Assembly (NCBI GenBank): GCA_030005635.1
Contig: JARUHP010000010.1
Coordinates: 1 to 64,000 of the forward strand
DNA: 64,000 nt
Direction: 5' to 3'
Source: Deltaproteobacteria bacterium IMCC39146
Lineage (GTDB): Bacteria; Desulfobacterota; Desulfuromonadia; Desulfuromonadales; BM103
The notes beneath the pieces were generated by a model. That model searched no databases, had not been told where the DNA came from, and saw only the letters and a program-made list of their open reading frames with translations. Position 1 is the stretch's first letter. The number at the start of each line of letters is the position of its first letter. Positions 18,833-27,526 of the stretch are shown one piece after another. The translations under genes and the position numbers were made by a program.

Positions 18833-19624
18833 ATGGAAAATCATCTGAAAGTAGCAGCTATTCAATTTAATATCACGCTTGGTGATATAGACCGGAACCT
18901 TGTAAAAGTTGAGGCAGCTCTTAACCGAGTTGCAAGCCGGGGTGCGCAATTGGCGGTTCTGCCTGAAATGTGGAGTTCTGGCTACGATTACAAACGCTTG
19001 GCCAGGCATGCAGCCGAAACTCCGCGGGTGATCAAAACTCTCTGCCGGCGGACTGCTGAACTCAACCTGGTTGTGGTCGGCAGCTTGCCGGAACAGTCTG
19101 ATGGCAAAATTTATAATACTGCTTATGTGATTGATCGAGGAAATTTAGTCGGCAGTTATCGTAAATTGCACATGTTCTCAACGATGGGCGAGGACCGTTT
19201 TCTCAGCCCTGGCAACAAATCCCTGGTTGTGCCAACATCGGTCGGCCGCCTCGGAATCGCGATCTGCTATGACCTGCGCTTTCCGGAGCTTTTCCGCAAG
19301 ATGGCGCTCGAAGGCGCCGAGATTGTCTGCCTGCCGGCAGAGTGGCCCAAGCCTCGCCAGGAGCATTGGCGAACTTTGCTGCGAGCGCGTGCCATGGAAA
19401 ATCAGCTGTTTTTGATCGCGACCAACTGTTGCGGTGTCCAGGGCAAACTGGATTTTTTCGGTATGAGCCTGTTGCTGTCGGCCCGTGGTGAAGTGCTTGC
19501 GGAAGGCGGTGAGGTCGACACTGAACTGATCGCCACCTTTGATGCCCAGGAGATGATCGATTATCGTGCCCAGATCCGTTGTTACGATGACCGGCGTCCG
19601 GAAATCTATGGGAGGCTTCCCTAG
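18833..19624 (+). CDS. Nitrilase-superfamily amidase (omega-amidase-like)
   Basis: 263 residues from ATG 18833 (MENHLKVAAIQFN). The three catalytic residues of the carbon-nitrogen hydrolase family are visible: Glu45 (LPEMWSSGY), Lys111 (SYRKLHMFS) and Cys145 (AICYDLRFPELFR). The second Glu lies in 'PRQEHWRTLLRARAMENQ'. Closest in shape to the NIT2/YafV omega-amidase group, which hydrolyses alpha-ketoglutaramate or dipeptide-like amides; the true substrate cannot be read from sequence. It is a single-gene unit, divergent from mrpE and closed by a strong terminator. Confidence 0.88.
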   Translation: MENHLKVAAIQFNITLGDIDRNLVKVEAALNRVASRGAQLAVLPEMWSSGYDYKRLARHAAETPRVIKTLCRRTAELNLVVVGSLPEQSDGKIYNTAYVIDRGNLVGSYRKLHMFSTMGEDRFLSPGNKSLVVPTSVGRLGIAICYDLRFPELFRKMALEGAEIVCLPAEWPKPRQEHWRTLLRARAMENQLFLIATNCCGVQGKLDFFGMSLLLSARGEVLAEGGEVDTELIATFDAQEMIDYRAQIRCYDDRRPEIYGRLP

Positions 19625-19738
19625 GGGGAGCCGGGACGCGGTACGAGGAACGAGGAAACCAATAGGCCGTTGCGGTCATTTTTTGCAAGAGAGACGCTGT
19701 TCAATTAACTACATTGAACTATTATTTACTCTTTGAAC

Positions 19739-19771
19739 GATAAAGCCGACGGCAATGCCGTCGGCTTTATC
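19739..19771 (+). terminator. Strong hairpin between convergent genes
   Basis: A perfect 15-bp stem (GATAAAGCCGACGGC and its complement) around an AAT loop. A/T residues at the stem base make it usable from both sides: for the amidase gene and for the decayed OmpV-like gene. Confidence 0.85.
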
Positions 19772-19825
19772 GCTGGTTAATGTACCACAGGGAGTGTTTT
19801 CCCCCGATTGGATGCCGTTTCCTAC

Positions 19826-20589
19826 TTACTTGCCCCAGCGATAAGTCGCCATCAGGCCGAAGAAGGTCTGAGTATCATCACCTTCATCGACAATCGGGCT
19901 GTCTTTGGCGTCTTCAAGCAAGGCGGAGTACGACAAAATCCCCATAACTCCCCATTGCTCCCAGGGAGTATAATTTACGACAATCCTGATTCCGACATTC
20001 TTCAGACCGGACTCAGCTTTGTAGAGAGGCAGGTGGCTGGTGCCAACATTTGCGGGGTTTACACCGAAGTATGTATCTGTGTAATCGTCATCAGCATAGG
20101 TGAGGAAAAATTTGGCGTCACAACCAGAGCATCTGAAGCCTTCCATCTGTAACCCACATTCCCCTGTACCAGCATGCCGCCATGCTCATCGGAAGTATCC
20201 ATCAGGACGTCCACGCCAAGCAGTACGTTGTCAAAGTTCGCCGAAACGTACACGCCAGCTTCCATGGCGTCATCAATGTCATCCATTCTATCGACAACCT
20301 TGTTGTCGACGTCATCACGGCCCATACGATAGTTTAGAATCGGACCAAACTGGAATTTATTGCTGGCCAGAACATTGACCCTGAGGTTAGGGCCATGCAG
20401 AGAGAAAGACCGGCCGCTATACTACTTGCCGGTCAACGTCAGCATGGGAATGCCCTCGTAATCATCGGAACCTTCGTACTCTGGAGCAAAGCCAGCACCG
20501 ACACCGACTGTGTGTTGGGCCGCAAGTGCCGGACCAGTGGTGAGATACAGGGCGAACATTAAGCAGAAGAAAAGTTTTGTAAGTTTCGT
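19826..20589 (-). pseudogene. Decayed MipA/OmpV-family outer-membrane protein gene
   Basis: The reading pieces together as a MipA/OmpV protein: signal peptide (KLTKLFFCLMFALYLTTG), 'HTVGVGAGFAPEYEGSDDYEG', 'LHGPNLRVNVLASNKF', 'FGPILNYRMGRDDVDNKV', and a C-terminal 'TFFGLMATYRWGK'. Three lesions are seen. The expected start is ACG at 20589, 5 nt after a GGAGG site. An in-frame TAG follows 'MLTLTGK' near 20423. A one-base frameshift lies in the A/T run near 20106-20113. Such proteins are outer-membrane beta-barrels that can scaffold murein enzymes. With three independent defects a sequencing error is unlikely to explain all. Confidence 0.85.
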
Positions 20590-20760
20590 TGAATCCTCCA
20601 AACTCTCAGAATGTTTAAAATTATCTAAATGTTAAACGTGATCTCTGAAATGCCAACAATTTTTAAGGGCTTAAGGAAAAGCTACTCCTCAAGCAGGCCT
20701 TGAGAGGTTGCTTTCCTCTAAAGTTCAGTTGACAGGAATGCGTGCCATGATTTGCATGCC

Positions 20761-21735
20761 TCAGACAATCATCCCTGTTGCTGTTTCTCTTGACATGGGG
20801 GCGATACTGAAGCGCTTCTCGCCGCCCGGCATCTCAGCCACGACTTCAACTTCTGCCTGATCCTTGCCTTTGCCGTAGGTGGCGAGAATGGCTCCCGCCG
20901 TTTGCAGATCCTCCTCTGAGGGTGTTCCTGAAACCAGCCCTAATGGACCGGAGACGCCAGGGGCGCGCAGAATGATGTAATCGCTCTTGTCGGCGGCTCG
21001 AATGGCATCGTTGTCTTTCTGGTGCCTGCCCAGAGTCAGCTTGGACTGCCCTGAAAGACGGAACTGGCGGCCAATCTTAAGTAGCTCGACATCCTCTACG
21101 TTGCAGTCTGGCTGGTGTTTGACCAGGTCACGCAGGCGGTCTGAGAAGTGGATCTCTGTCAGCAGGCAACCGCCACCCGAGGAAGGAAATTCCGTTAGGC
21201 CCCATTCCTTTGCAAGGGCTTCCTGGGGCTTCCGAGAACGGCCCTGAATATCGAGGAGCTGTTCACGATCGATCAGACCCTGTTCTTCCATAGGAGTGAC
21301 CGGCAGGAGCTTGGCACTCAGGGGTCTGATGATGCGGTCCGGGTGGCCGGAGTAGTTGGCTACAGAACGCAGCGCGCTGGAGTTCTGGCTCATGGGTCGT
21401 TGCCCCAGCACTTCGCCGGAGAAGAGGAAGTCGAAATTTTGCTCAGCCATAATTTCACCGGCCAGACGAAACATCATGGCGTGGCAGTCGATGCAGGGGT
21501 TCATGTTCTTGCCATAGCCGTAGTGCGGATTTTTAAGCATTGCCAAGTGGACTTCGCTGATATTCTCAACAATCAGCGGGATGCCAATCTGCTTTGCTGC
21601 GAGTTCTGCTTTACTACTGCCGAAAAAAGGAGTGACAAAGGAAATACCAGTAACCTCAACTCCCTGGCGCTTGAGACATAGAGCGGCAAGGCTGCTGTCG
21701 AGTCCACCGGAAAGGAGTCCCAGGGCTTTACTCAT
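20761..21735 (-). CDS. PP-loop ATP-pyrophosphatase, tRNA thiolation-like (MnmA/ThiI-related)
   Basis: 324 residues. The N-terminal 'GLLSGGLDSSLAALCL' is the PP-loop SGGxDS motif that binds ATP for adenylation. 'NPCIDCHAMMF' carries a CxxC, and a third Cys lies in 'PSSGGGCLLT', consistent with sulfur transfer or an Fe-S cluster as in TtuA/ThiI-like thiolases. It lacks the THUMP domain of standard ThiI and the length and C-terminal domain of MnmA. The family is often annotated as a tRNA methyltransferase or thiouridylase; the target base is uncertain. Divergent from pilT across 237 nt. Confidence 0.75.
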   Translation of the reverse strand: MSKALGLLSGGLDSSLAALCLKRQGVEVTGISFVTPFFGSSKAELAAKQIGIPLIVENISEVHLAMLKNPHYGYGKNMNPCIDCHAMMFRLAGEIMAEQNFDFLFSGEVLGQRPMSQNSSALRSVANYSGHPDRIIRPLSAKLLPVTPMEEQGLIDREQLLDIQGRSRKPQEALAKEWGLTEFPSSGGGCLLTEIHFSDRLRDLVKHQPDCNVEDVELLKIGRQFRLSGQSKLTLGRHQKDNDAIRAADKSDYIILRAPGVSGPLGLVSGTPSEEDLQTAGAILATYGKGKDQAEVEVVAEMPGGEKRFSIAPMSRETATGMIV

Positions 21736-21972
21736 AATCGCTTCTCCATTACTTCTGAATTCCTGACCACGCTATCTTGCCGCGGAGTCAGGAGGTTAGT
21801 GGAACCGTGGGTTGATACCATTATTTTACCTCGGATATCAAGTTGGAAGCTACTCTGGATGTAAGGGTGTAGAGGCAGGCATTCAGCTTGACAATGAAAA
21901 GCCCGCTCTGCCAGAATGTGCTGCGGTTTCTTTGGGGTTAAGATCCGCAACCAAAGGCTTTCGGGAGAGATC

Positions 21973-23040
21973 ATGGCTAAAATTGATTCGCTGTTTAAAA
22001 TGATGAAGCAACAAGGTGCCAGTGACCTGCATATTTCCACCGGTGCGCCGCCTCTCTTCCGCCTCCACGGCGAGATGGAAAAGCTCAACTACCCGCCTTT
22101 GAATGACCAGCAGGCCCGTGGCCTTCTTTTCGAAATCCTGAACGAGGAACAGCGCGCAGAATTCGAAGCCAACCTTGATCTCGACTTTGCTTATTCCCTG
22201 GAAGGGGTTGCACGCTTTCGTGGCAACCTTCTGGAAACCCACCGGGGTGTTGCCGGTGTGTTCAGAATTATCCCCAGCAAGATTTTGACTGCCGACCAGC
22301 TCGGTTTGCCAGAAGGTATCCGTAAGTTGACCAAACTGAAAAAAGGTCTGGTGCTGGTGACCGGGCCAACCGGTAGCGGCAAGTCAACCACGCTGGCGGC
22401 CATGATTGACCTGATCAACAAGACCCGTCGTGAGCACATCCTGACTCTCGAAGACCCACTGGAATTTATTCACGAGAACCAGTTGTCACTGATGAATCAG
22501 CGGCAGATCGGTCAGCATTCGCAATCCTTTGCCAACGCGCTTCGGGCCGCTCTGCGTGAGGACCCTGATGTTATCCTGGTCGGTGAGATGCGTGACCTTG
22601 AGACCATCTCCATGGCGATGACTGCCGCTGAAACGGGTCACCTGGTCTTCGGCACCCTGCATACCAACTCGGCGCCGAAAACCATTGACCGTATCATCGA
22701 TGCTTTTCCCAAGGACGCCCAGGAGCAGGTGAGAACCATGCTTGGCGAAAGTCTCAAGGGTGTTATCTGCCAGCAGCTGTTGCGTACCGCCGATGGTAAG
22801 GGCCGCGCGGCTGCCCTGGAGATATTGATCTGTAACTCTGCTGTCGCCAACCTGATCCGCGAAGCCAAGACCTTCCAGATTCCGTCAATCATGCAGACGG
22901 CCAAGGGTGACGGCATGCAGTTGATGGACCAACATATCCTCGACATGCTCAATGCCAAGCTTATCAATGGTGATGAAGCCCATCGCTGTTGCGTTGATAA
23001 GAAAGCTTTTGAGCAGTACCTTCCAAAGAAGAAACTTTGA
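21973..23040 (+). CDS. pilT: Type IV pilus retraction ATPase PilT
   Basis: 355 residues from ATG 21973, with GGGAGAG at the right distance; upstream in-frame codons lack a ribosome site. Walker A 'TGPTGSGKSTT', Asp box 'LTLEDPLEF', Walker B 'DVILVGEMRDLETI' and the His box 'TGHLVFGTLHTNSA' are all present. The N-terminal 'GASDLHISTGAPP' and the C-terminal 'QIPSIMQT' helix are typical of PilT rather than the assembly ATPase PilB. Cytoplasmic hexamer that powers pilus retraction. It stands alone; other pil genes are not in the window. Confidence 0.93.
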   Translation: MAKIDSLFKMMKQQGASDLHISTGAPPLFRLHGEMEKLNYPPLNDQQARGLLFEILNEEQRAEFEANLDLDFAYSLEGVARFRGNLLETHRGVAGVFRIIPSKILTADQLGLPEGIRKLTKLKKGLVLVTGPTGSGKSTTLAAMIDLINKTRREHILTLEDPLEFIHENQLSLMNQRQIGQHSQSFANALRAALREDPDVILVGEMRDLETISMAMTAAETGHLVFGTLHTNSAPKTIDRIIDAFPKDAQEQVRTMLGESLKGVICQQLLRTADGKGRAAALEILICNSAVANLIREAKTFQIPSIMQTAKGDGMQLMDQHILDMLNAKLINGDEAHRCCVDKKAFEQYLPKKKL

Positions 23041-23124
23041 TGAGAAGTGCTTTCCTCAGCTTGCCTCGGTTCGTCTGCCAGTGTTAGCATCAAAATGTGT
23101 AGGTAACGGAACCAAGGAACTCTT

Positions 23125-24105
23125 GTGCAAGACCAATTCGGACGAAAAATCGAATATTTGCGCCTGTCGGTAACGGATCGCTGTAATCTGCGTTGCCGCT
23201 ACTGCATGCCTGAAAGTGGGGTCGCTGATCTTACCCATGGCGATGTGTTGCGCTATGAGGAAATGCTGCGAGTGGCTGCCGCCGCCTGCCGCCTCGGGAT
23301 TCGCAAAATCCGCGTGACTGGTGGCGAGCCCCTGGTCAGGCGTGGTATTGTCGACTTTGTCGGTCGTTTGGCTAGCTTGCCAGAGAAACCGGAAATCACT
23401 CTGACCACCAACGGTCTGCTTCTGGCAGAGCTGGCAGAGGAGCTTAAGGCTGCCGGTCTTTCTCGGGCAAACATCAGTCTTGATACACTCCGCCCGGAGC
23501 GCTTTGAAGAGTTGACCCGTCGTTCGGGGTTGGACAAGGTTCTGGCCGGCATCGAAGCCGCCGAAAGAGTGGGGCTGCTGCCGGTCAAACTGAATGTCAT
23601 TCCTTTTGCAGGTTTTAACGCTGACGAGATCGTTGATTTCGCCCGGCTTACGCTGGAGCACTCCTGGGATGTCCGTTTTATCGAGTTCATGCCGATCAGT
23701 GCTGATCTGGACTATGCTTCTAAAGACGGGTTGCCGATCAACGAGGTTGAATCACGACTGCGAACTCTTGGCGTGTTGAAGGCTCTTCCTCATCAGGCCT
23801 CATCAGGGCCTGCTCAAATGTATCGTCTGCCAGGGGCCAAGGGCCGTGTCGGACTGATTCCTTCTGTCTCCGGGCATTTTTGTGGTGATTGTAATCGCCT
23901 GCGAGTGATGGCCGATGGTCGTGTGCGCGGCTGTCTCTTTGATAACGAAGAGACTGATCTCAAAACGGTTTTGCGGGATGGCAGTGACGATCAGGCCCTG
24001 GAGGAACTCCTCATGGCGGCGGCCTGTGCCAAGCCGAAGAAGCACAAAATTAATGGTAAGGACTTCATGACGCCGAACAGGCGCATGCATGGTATTGGTG
24101 GATAG
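23125..24105 (+). CDS. moaA: GTP 3',8-cyclase MoaA (molybdenum cofactor)
   Basis: 326 residues from a GTG start with AAGGAAC upstream. The radical SAM motif 'CNLRCRYC' (CxxxCxxC) is near the N-terminus, the second cluster is in 'CGDCNRLRVMADGRVRGCLF', and the protein ends in Gly-Gly (MHGIGG), as MoaA does and needs. It converts GTP to 3',8-cyclo-GTP, the first step of molybdopterin synthesis. It lies 84 nt after pilT on the same strand and is followed by a bidirectional terminator. Confidence 0.95.
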   Translation: MQDQFGRKIEYLRLSVTDRCNLRCRYCMPESGVADLTHGDVLRYEEMLRVAAAACRLGIRKIRVTGGEPLVRRGIVDFVGRLASLPEKPEITLTTNGLLLAELAEELKAAGLSRANISLDTLRPERFEELTRRSGLDKVLAGIEAAERVGLLPVKLNVIPFAGFNADEIVDFARLTLEHSWDVRFIEFMPISADLDYASKDGLPINEVESRLRTLGVLKALPHQASSGPAQMYRLPGAKGRVGLIPSVSGHFCGDCNRLRVMADGRVRGCLFDNEETDLKTVLRDGSDDQALEELLMAAACAKPKKHKINGKDFMTPNRRMHGIGG

Positions 24106-24137
24106 AGGCTGGAGGCTGGATGAAAAACTTTAAACAG

Positions 24138-24168
24138 AAAGGCCCGCTGAAAAATTCAGCGGGCCTTT
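24138..24168 (+). terminator. Bidirectional terminator between moaA and the triheme cytochrome
   Basis: A perfect 14-bp stem (AAAGGCCCGCTGAA / TTCAGCGGGCCTTT) around AAA, with T-rich sequence on both sides. It serves the convergent moaA and cytochrome genes. Confidence 0.88.
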
Positions 24169-24184
24169 ACTTTTATCTTTTTAC

Positions 24185-24207
24185 TTCGCGCTTCTCGCCA
24201 CGCGCTA
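24185..24207. repeat. GCGTGGCGAG-family intergenic repeat, half copy
   Basis: On the minus strand: TAGCGCGTGGCGAGAAGCGCGAA, directly after the cytochrome stop. The same string occurs in two larger palindromic copies at 25894-25963 and 32840-32918. Confidence 0.6.
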
Positions 24208-24522
24208 CTGCTTAACGTGGCAGCGGCTGCAGTTGCTCTGTGCATCAAAAGCACGTTTGCCGTTGTGACAGACACCACAAAGGTTGCCCGCGTAGATCTC
24301 ATCCATGGTGATCTCAACTGTTCCCTGCTTCATTTTCGGGAACATGCCCTTGTTATGGCAGTCTTTGCACTTGAGACCTTGTTCTTTATGTAGAGTACCG
24401 TCGAAGATGACAGTGCCCATCGGACTTTTGTTGAATTCGAGAGTTTTTTTGGCAGAGACAGCCAAGGCCGCTCCCGTGCTCAAAAACAGGGCGGCAACAA
24501 TCAGGCAGATCACTTTTTGCAT
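24205..24522 (-). CDS. Periplasmic triheme c7-type cytochrome (copy 1)
   Basis: 105 residues: a signal peptide (CLIVAALFLSTGAALA) and three CxxCH heme motifs (CKDCH, CGVCH, CSRCH). The spacing and the 'GTVEITMDEIYAG' segment match the c(7)-type triheme domain of Desulfuromonadales, which shuttles electrons through the periplasm. 'TVIFDGTLHKEQGLKC' supplies a distal His ligand. A close paralogue (same length, mostly identical) lies at 36262-36579. AGGAGG precedes the start. Confidence 0.93.
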   Translation of the reverse strand: MQKVICLIVAALFLSTGAALAVSAKKTLEFNKSPMGTVIFDGTLHKEQGLKCKDCHNKGMFPKMKQGTVEITMDEIYAGNLCGVCHNGKRAFDAQSNCSRCHVKQ

Positions 24523-24631
24523 CGGTTTTCCTCCTGGAACGTGTAGGGGTTATAGAGTCTTGGGTAGACGGGGTTATTGTAACAGCTTGTCAGCACTCTG
24601 CAACGGGACAATTCTCTTTGTTGGCCCATAC

Positions 24632-25891
24632 TCACTCGGGTAAGGCTTCGGCAAGGAGCTCCAGAATGTGTAGTGCCCTCTGAGTGCCTTCGGCATGGTT
24701 GATACCGTCCTGAAGCTGCATGATACAGCCAGGGCAGTCTGTCGCGACCAGTTCCGCTCCGCTGCTTGCAATGTTGCCGGCTTTTCTGGCGGCGATTCGC
24801 TTCGTGTGCTCGTAGTGGTAAACCGAATAAGTCCCACCCAGACCGCAGCAGGTCCCGGCGTCCGGCATTTCGACAAACTCCACCTGGGGCAACGCCTTGA
24901 GAATCTGCCGAGGTTCCTTGGTGATTCCCTGGTTGCGTAGATGACAGGGGTCGTGATAGGTCACCTTGATGCGTTGCTCGGCTTTGGGCAGCGCCTCCAA
25001 CTTCTCCGGCAGGCCGTGTCTGGCCAAAAAGACGAAAATGTCCATGACCTTTGCTGACATCTCTTTGAATTCATCCCCCATCTCTGCATAGATGTTGCCG
25101 AGTCCGGAGTTGCATGAGGCGCAGGCGGTAACGATATAGTCAAAAGTGTGCCCGTTGATCGCCGCAAGGTTCTGATCTGCCAGGTTCTCAATCGTCTTGG
25201 TCGCTCCTGCACTCACCGCAGGCAAACCGCAGCAGGCCTGGTCCTTGGGGATGATGACGGTGACGCCGAGAAACTTCAACGCCTTGAGAAAGGCCTCGCC
25301 GACTTCAGGATACATATAGTTGATGCCGCAACCGGAAAAGAAGAGCACGGTCGGCTGCTGAGCATCTCCCGGGATAACCTCGGGAACCCTCTCGCGAAAA
25401 GGCTTGGCGGTAATCGGCGGAAGCGTCCTGCCTTTTTCCAGGTAAGGCGCCGGAAAACGCAGGTGCAGGCCGCTGTCCTTCGGGAGCTTTTTAAAGAGTA
25501 TTGACGACAGGCTGCCTCCCGACTTGGCTAACAGGTTCATCAGCTTGGGTCGACCGAGGACAGTGGCGACACCCTTGCCAAAGGTGGAGAGCCCACGTTC
25601 CTCCGCGATCTGCCTCCTTGCGGCTGCAACGATGTCTTCGGTGTGGACCTTATTGGGGCACCCGGCGCAGCAACTGCCGCAGAGCAGACATTGGCTCAAG
25701 TCTTCCAGAACCTTGGGCTCGAGGCCGACTTCTCCTTCCAGGATCGAGTTGGCCAAGGCAATCTTGCCACGGGCGACCCGGCCTTCTCGACGTTCAGCAT
25801 CGAAGGCTGGGCAGTGGGCCCGGCAGGCTCCACACTTGACGCAGCGCTCTATTTCATCGCGATAATCTTCAAGCTTTTTAAGTTTTGCCAT
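24632..25891 (-). CDS. glcF: Fe-S subunit of a 2-hydroxyacid oxidase (GlcF / lactate dehydrogenase type)
   Basis: 419 residues. Two N-terminal [4Fe-4S] motifs (CVKCGACRAHCP and CLLCGSCCAGCP) are followed by two CCG domains (CCGLPA and CCGLGGTY, with CGINY and CASC segments). It passes electrons from the flavin subunit to a membrane or cytochrome acceptor. It lies 69 nt downstream of the FAD subunit gene. The pair could oxidise glycolate or D-lactate; the LarA homologue upstream favours lactate, which is inference. Confidence 0.9.
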   Translation of the reverse strand: MAKLKKLEDYRDEIERCVKCGACRAHCPAFDAERREGRVARGKIALANSILEGEVGLEPKVLEDLSQCLLCGSCCAGCPNKVHTEDIVAAARRQIAEERGLSTFGKGVATVLGRPKLMNLLAKSGGSLSSILFKKLPKDSGLHLRFPAPYLEKGRTLPPITAKPFRERVPEVIPGDAQQPTVLFFSGCGINYMYPEVGEAFLKALKFLGVTVIIPKDQACCGLPAVSAGATKTIENLADQNLAAINGHTFDYIVTACASCNSGLGNIYAEMGDEFKEMSAKVMDIFVFLARHGLPEKLEALPKAEQRIKVTYHDPCHLRNQGITKEPRQILKALPQVEFVEMPDAGTCCGLGGTYSVYHYEHTKRIAARKAGNIASSGAELVATDCPGCIMQLQDGINHAEGTQRALHILELLAEALPE

Positions 25892-25893
25892 AG

Positions 25894-25963
25894 GTCCCGT
25901 GGCGCGTGGCGCGTGGTGCGCGGCGCGAACAATCTAGTAAAAGGGTTTTCTCGCTACGCGCTA
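25894..25963. repeat. GCGTGGCGAG-family palindromic repeat
   Basis: Left arm CCCGTGGCGCGTGGCGCG, right arm TCGCTACGCGCTA, with a central A/T-rich loop. It fills the gap between the FAD and Fe-S subunit genes. Confidence 0.6.
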
Positions 25964-27367
25964 ATCACCACACTCTGCAGAATTTTCATCATCAAGGAAA
26001 ATCTTTCCTGGATTGAGGATGTTATTAGGATCAAGCGATCTCTTGATCGCCTTCATATATTCAGCAGCGACCGGGGTGATCTCCAGCGGTATGTAGGGGG
26101 CCTTGGCTATGCCGACACCGTGTTCGCCGCTCATGGTTCCGCCCAGTTCGAGAGCGGCCTTGAAAACGTCTTTGATGGCCCCCTCAGCTTTCATAATGTC
26201 GCCGGAAACTTTCTTGTTGACCATGATGTTGACGTGAATGTTGCCGTCTCCGGCATGACCGAAGTTGACGATCGGTATCTGATACTTGTCAGAAATGGCA
26301 TCCACTTTGCGAATCATCTCCGGAACCTTGCTGCGCGGTACGCAGATGTCCTCGTTAAATTTATCTGGATTGACGTTACGTAAAGAGGCCGAGACCGAAC
26401 GCCGAATCTGCCAGAGGGCCTCGCTCTCTTCCTGGGTGGTGGCAATACGGGTTTCAACCACACCGAGGGGTTTGATGATCTCGGCAATGCGGTTGACCTG
26501 TTTGTCGAGAAATTCTCGATCCCCGTCGACTTCAATGATAAGAACCGCTTGGGCGGTCTCCGGCAAATCCAGGTCGGTCGCCTGGCGTACGCATTCAATG
26601 GTGCGTCCGTCCATGAATTCGAGGGTCGTCGGGACAATTTTATTGCGGGTGATCGCAGACACGGCTTGCGCCGCACCGTCGATCGAGTCGAAGAGTACCA
26701 GCATGGTTTTCTTCGCTTCAGGCAGGGGCAGCAGTTTGATAACGATCCGGGTGATGATACCGAGCGTTCCTTCGGAACCGCAAAGCAGCTTGGTCAGGTC
26801 GTAGCCGACGACACCTTTCATGGTGGGACCGCCGGTGGTGATGACGTCGCCGGTCGGAGTGACTACTTCAAGGCCGATGATGAAGTCCTTGGTGACTCCA
26901 TACTTGACGCAACGCGGCCCACCTGCACATTCGGCGACGTTGCCACCCAGGGTTGAAAATTTCAGGGAGGCAGGATCGGGTGGATAGAAGAGTCCGACTT
27001 TCTCTACCGCTTTCTGAAAACGTTCGGTGACGACCCCTGGCTCGACGGTTGCCACCAGGTTCTCCTCGTCAATCTCCAGAATCTGGTCCATTCGCTCGGT
27101 ACAAAGCACGATCCCGCCTTTGGTCGGTAGCGACCCACCGGTAAAGCCACTACCGGCACCGCGGGGGAAAACCGGGATGCGCTCCCGATTGGCGAGCTTC
27201 ATGATGAGAGCAATCTCTTCTGCGGAGCCGGGGTGCAGGACAACTTCCGGTAAAAAACTCTGCTGGGTCGCATCGTAGGAGTAACAGATGCGCTCCGCTT
27301 TGCTGGTCAGGACATTCTCTTTACCGAGAATTTTTTGAAGATCCTTTATGATTTGCTCTGGAAGCAT
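25961..27367 (-). CDS. glcD: FAD-linked 2-hydroxyacid dehydrogenase (GlcD / D-lactate dehydrogenase type)
   Basis: 468 residues. The FAD-binding PCMH domain shows 'PRGAGSGFTGGSLPTKGGIV' and 'GNVAECAGGPRCVKYGVTKD'; the C-terminal domain ends with 'GEHGVGIAK' and 'IKRSLDPNNILNPGKIF', the signatures of GlcD/D-LDH enzymes. It oxidises glycolate or D-lactate to the 2-oxo acid. It forms a two-gene unit with the Fe-S subunit. Confidence 0.9.
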   Translation of the reverse strand: MLPEQIIKDLQKILGKENVLTSKAERICYSYDATQQSFLPEVVLHPGSAEEIALIMKLANRERIPVFPRGAGSGFTGGSLPTKGGIVLCTERMDQILEIDEENLVATVEPGVVTERFQKAVEKVGLFYPPDPASLKFSTLGGNVAECAGGPRCVKYGVTKDFIIGLEVVTPTGDVITTGGPTMKGVVGYDLTKLLCGSEGTLGIITRIVIKLLPLPEAKKTMLVLFDSIDGAAQAVSAITRNKIVPTTLEFMDGRTIECVRQATDLDLPETAQAVLIIEVDGDREFLDKQVNRIAEIIKPLGVVETRIATTQEESEALWQIRRSVSASLRNVNPDKFNEDICVPRSKVPEMIRKVDAISDKYQIPIVNFGHAGDGNIHVNIMVNKKVSGDIMKAEGAIKDVFKAALELGGTMSGEHGVGIAKAPYIPLEITPVAAEYMKAIKRSLDPNNILNPGKIFLDDENSAECGD

Positions 27368-27402
27368 GTTTTCAGCCTTTATGTGTTTTGCGTAGAAGAT
27401 TT

Positions 27403-27510
27403 TAAAGCGTAAGGCAAGGACGCTAAGAGAAGCAGGTAAAGACGCAGAGGGTAGATCTTTAGCCCTTGACTCGGGTCTCTTTGCGTCCTCTCTACTGAGC
27501 TTTGCGTTAA
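27403..27510. repeat. AACGCAAAGACGC-family imperfect palindrome, copy A
   Basis: The arms read TTAAAGCGTAAGGCAAGGACGC ... and, on the other side, ...GAGCTTTGCGTTAA. It is related to copies at 28951-29050 and 31286-31395. It sits between the larA-like gene and the oxidase genes. Confidence 0.7.
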
Positions 27511-27526
27511 GCGGTTGAAAATTTGT

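Noticed and set aside
20423-20425. Amber codon read as pyrrolysine in the OmpV-like gene
   Set aside because: The same gene also lost its start codon and has a frameshift; no pyl genes are seen. Decay is the simpler reading.
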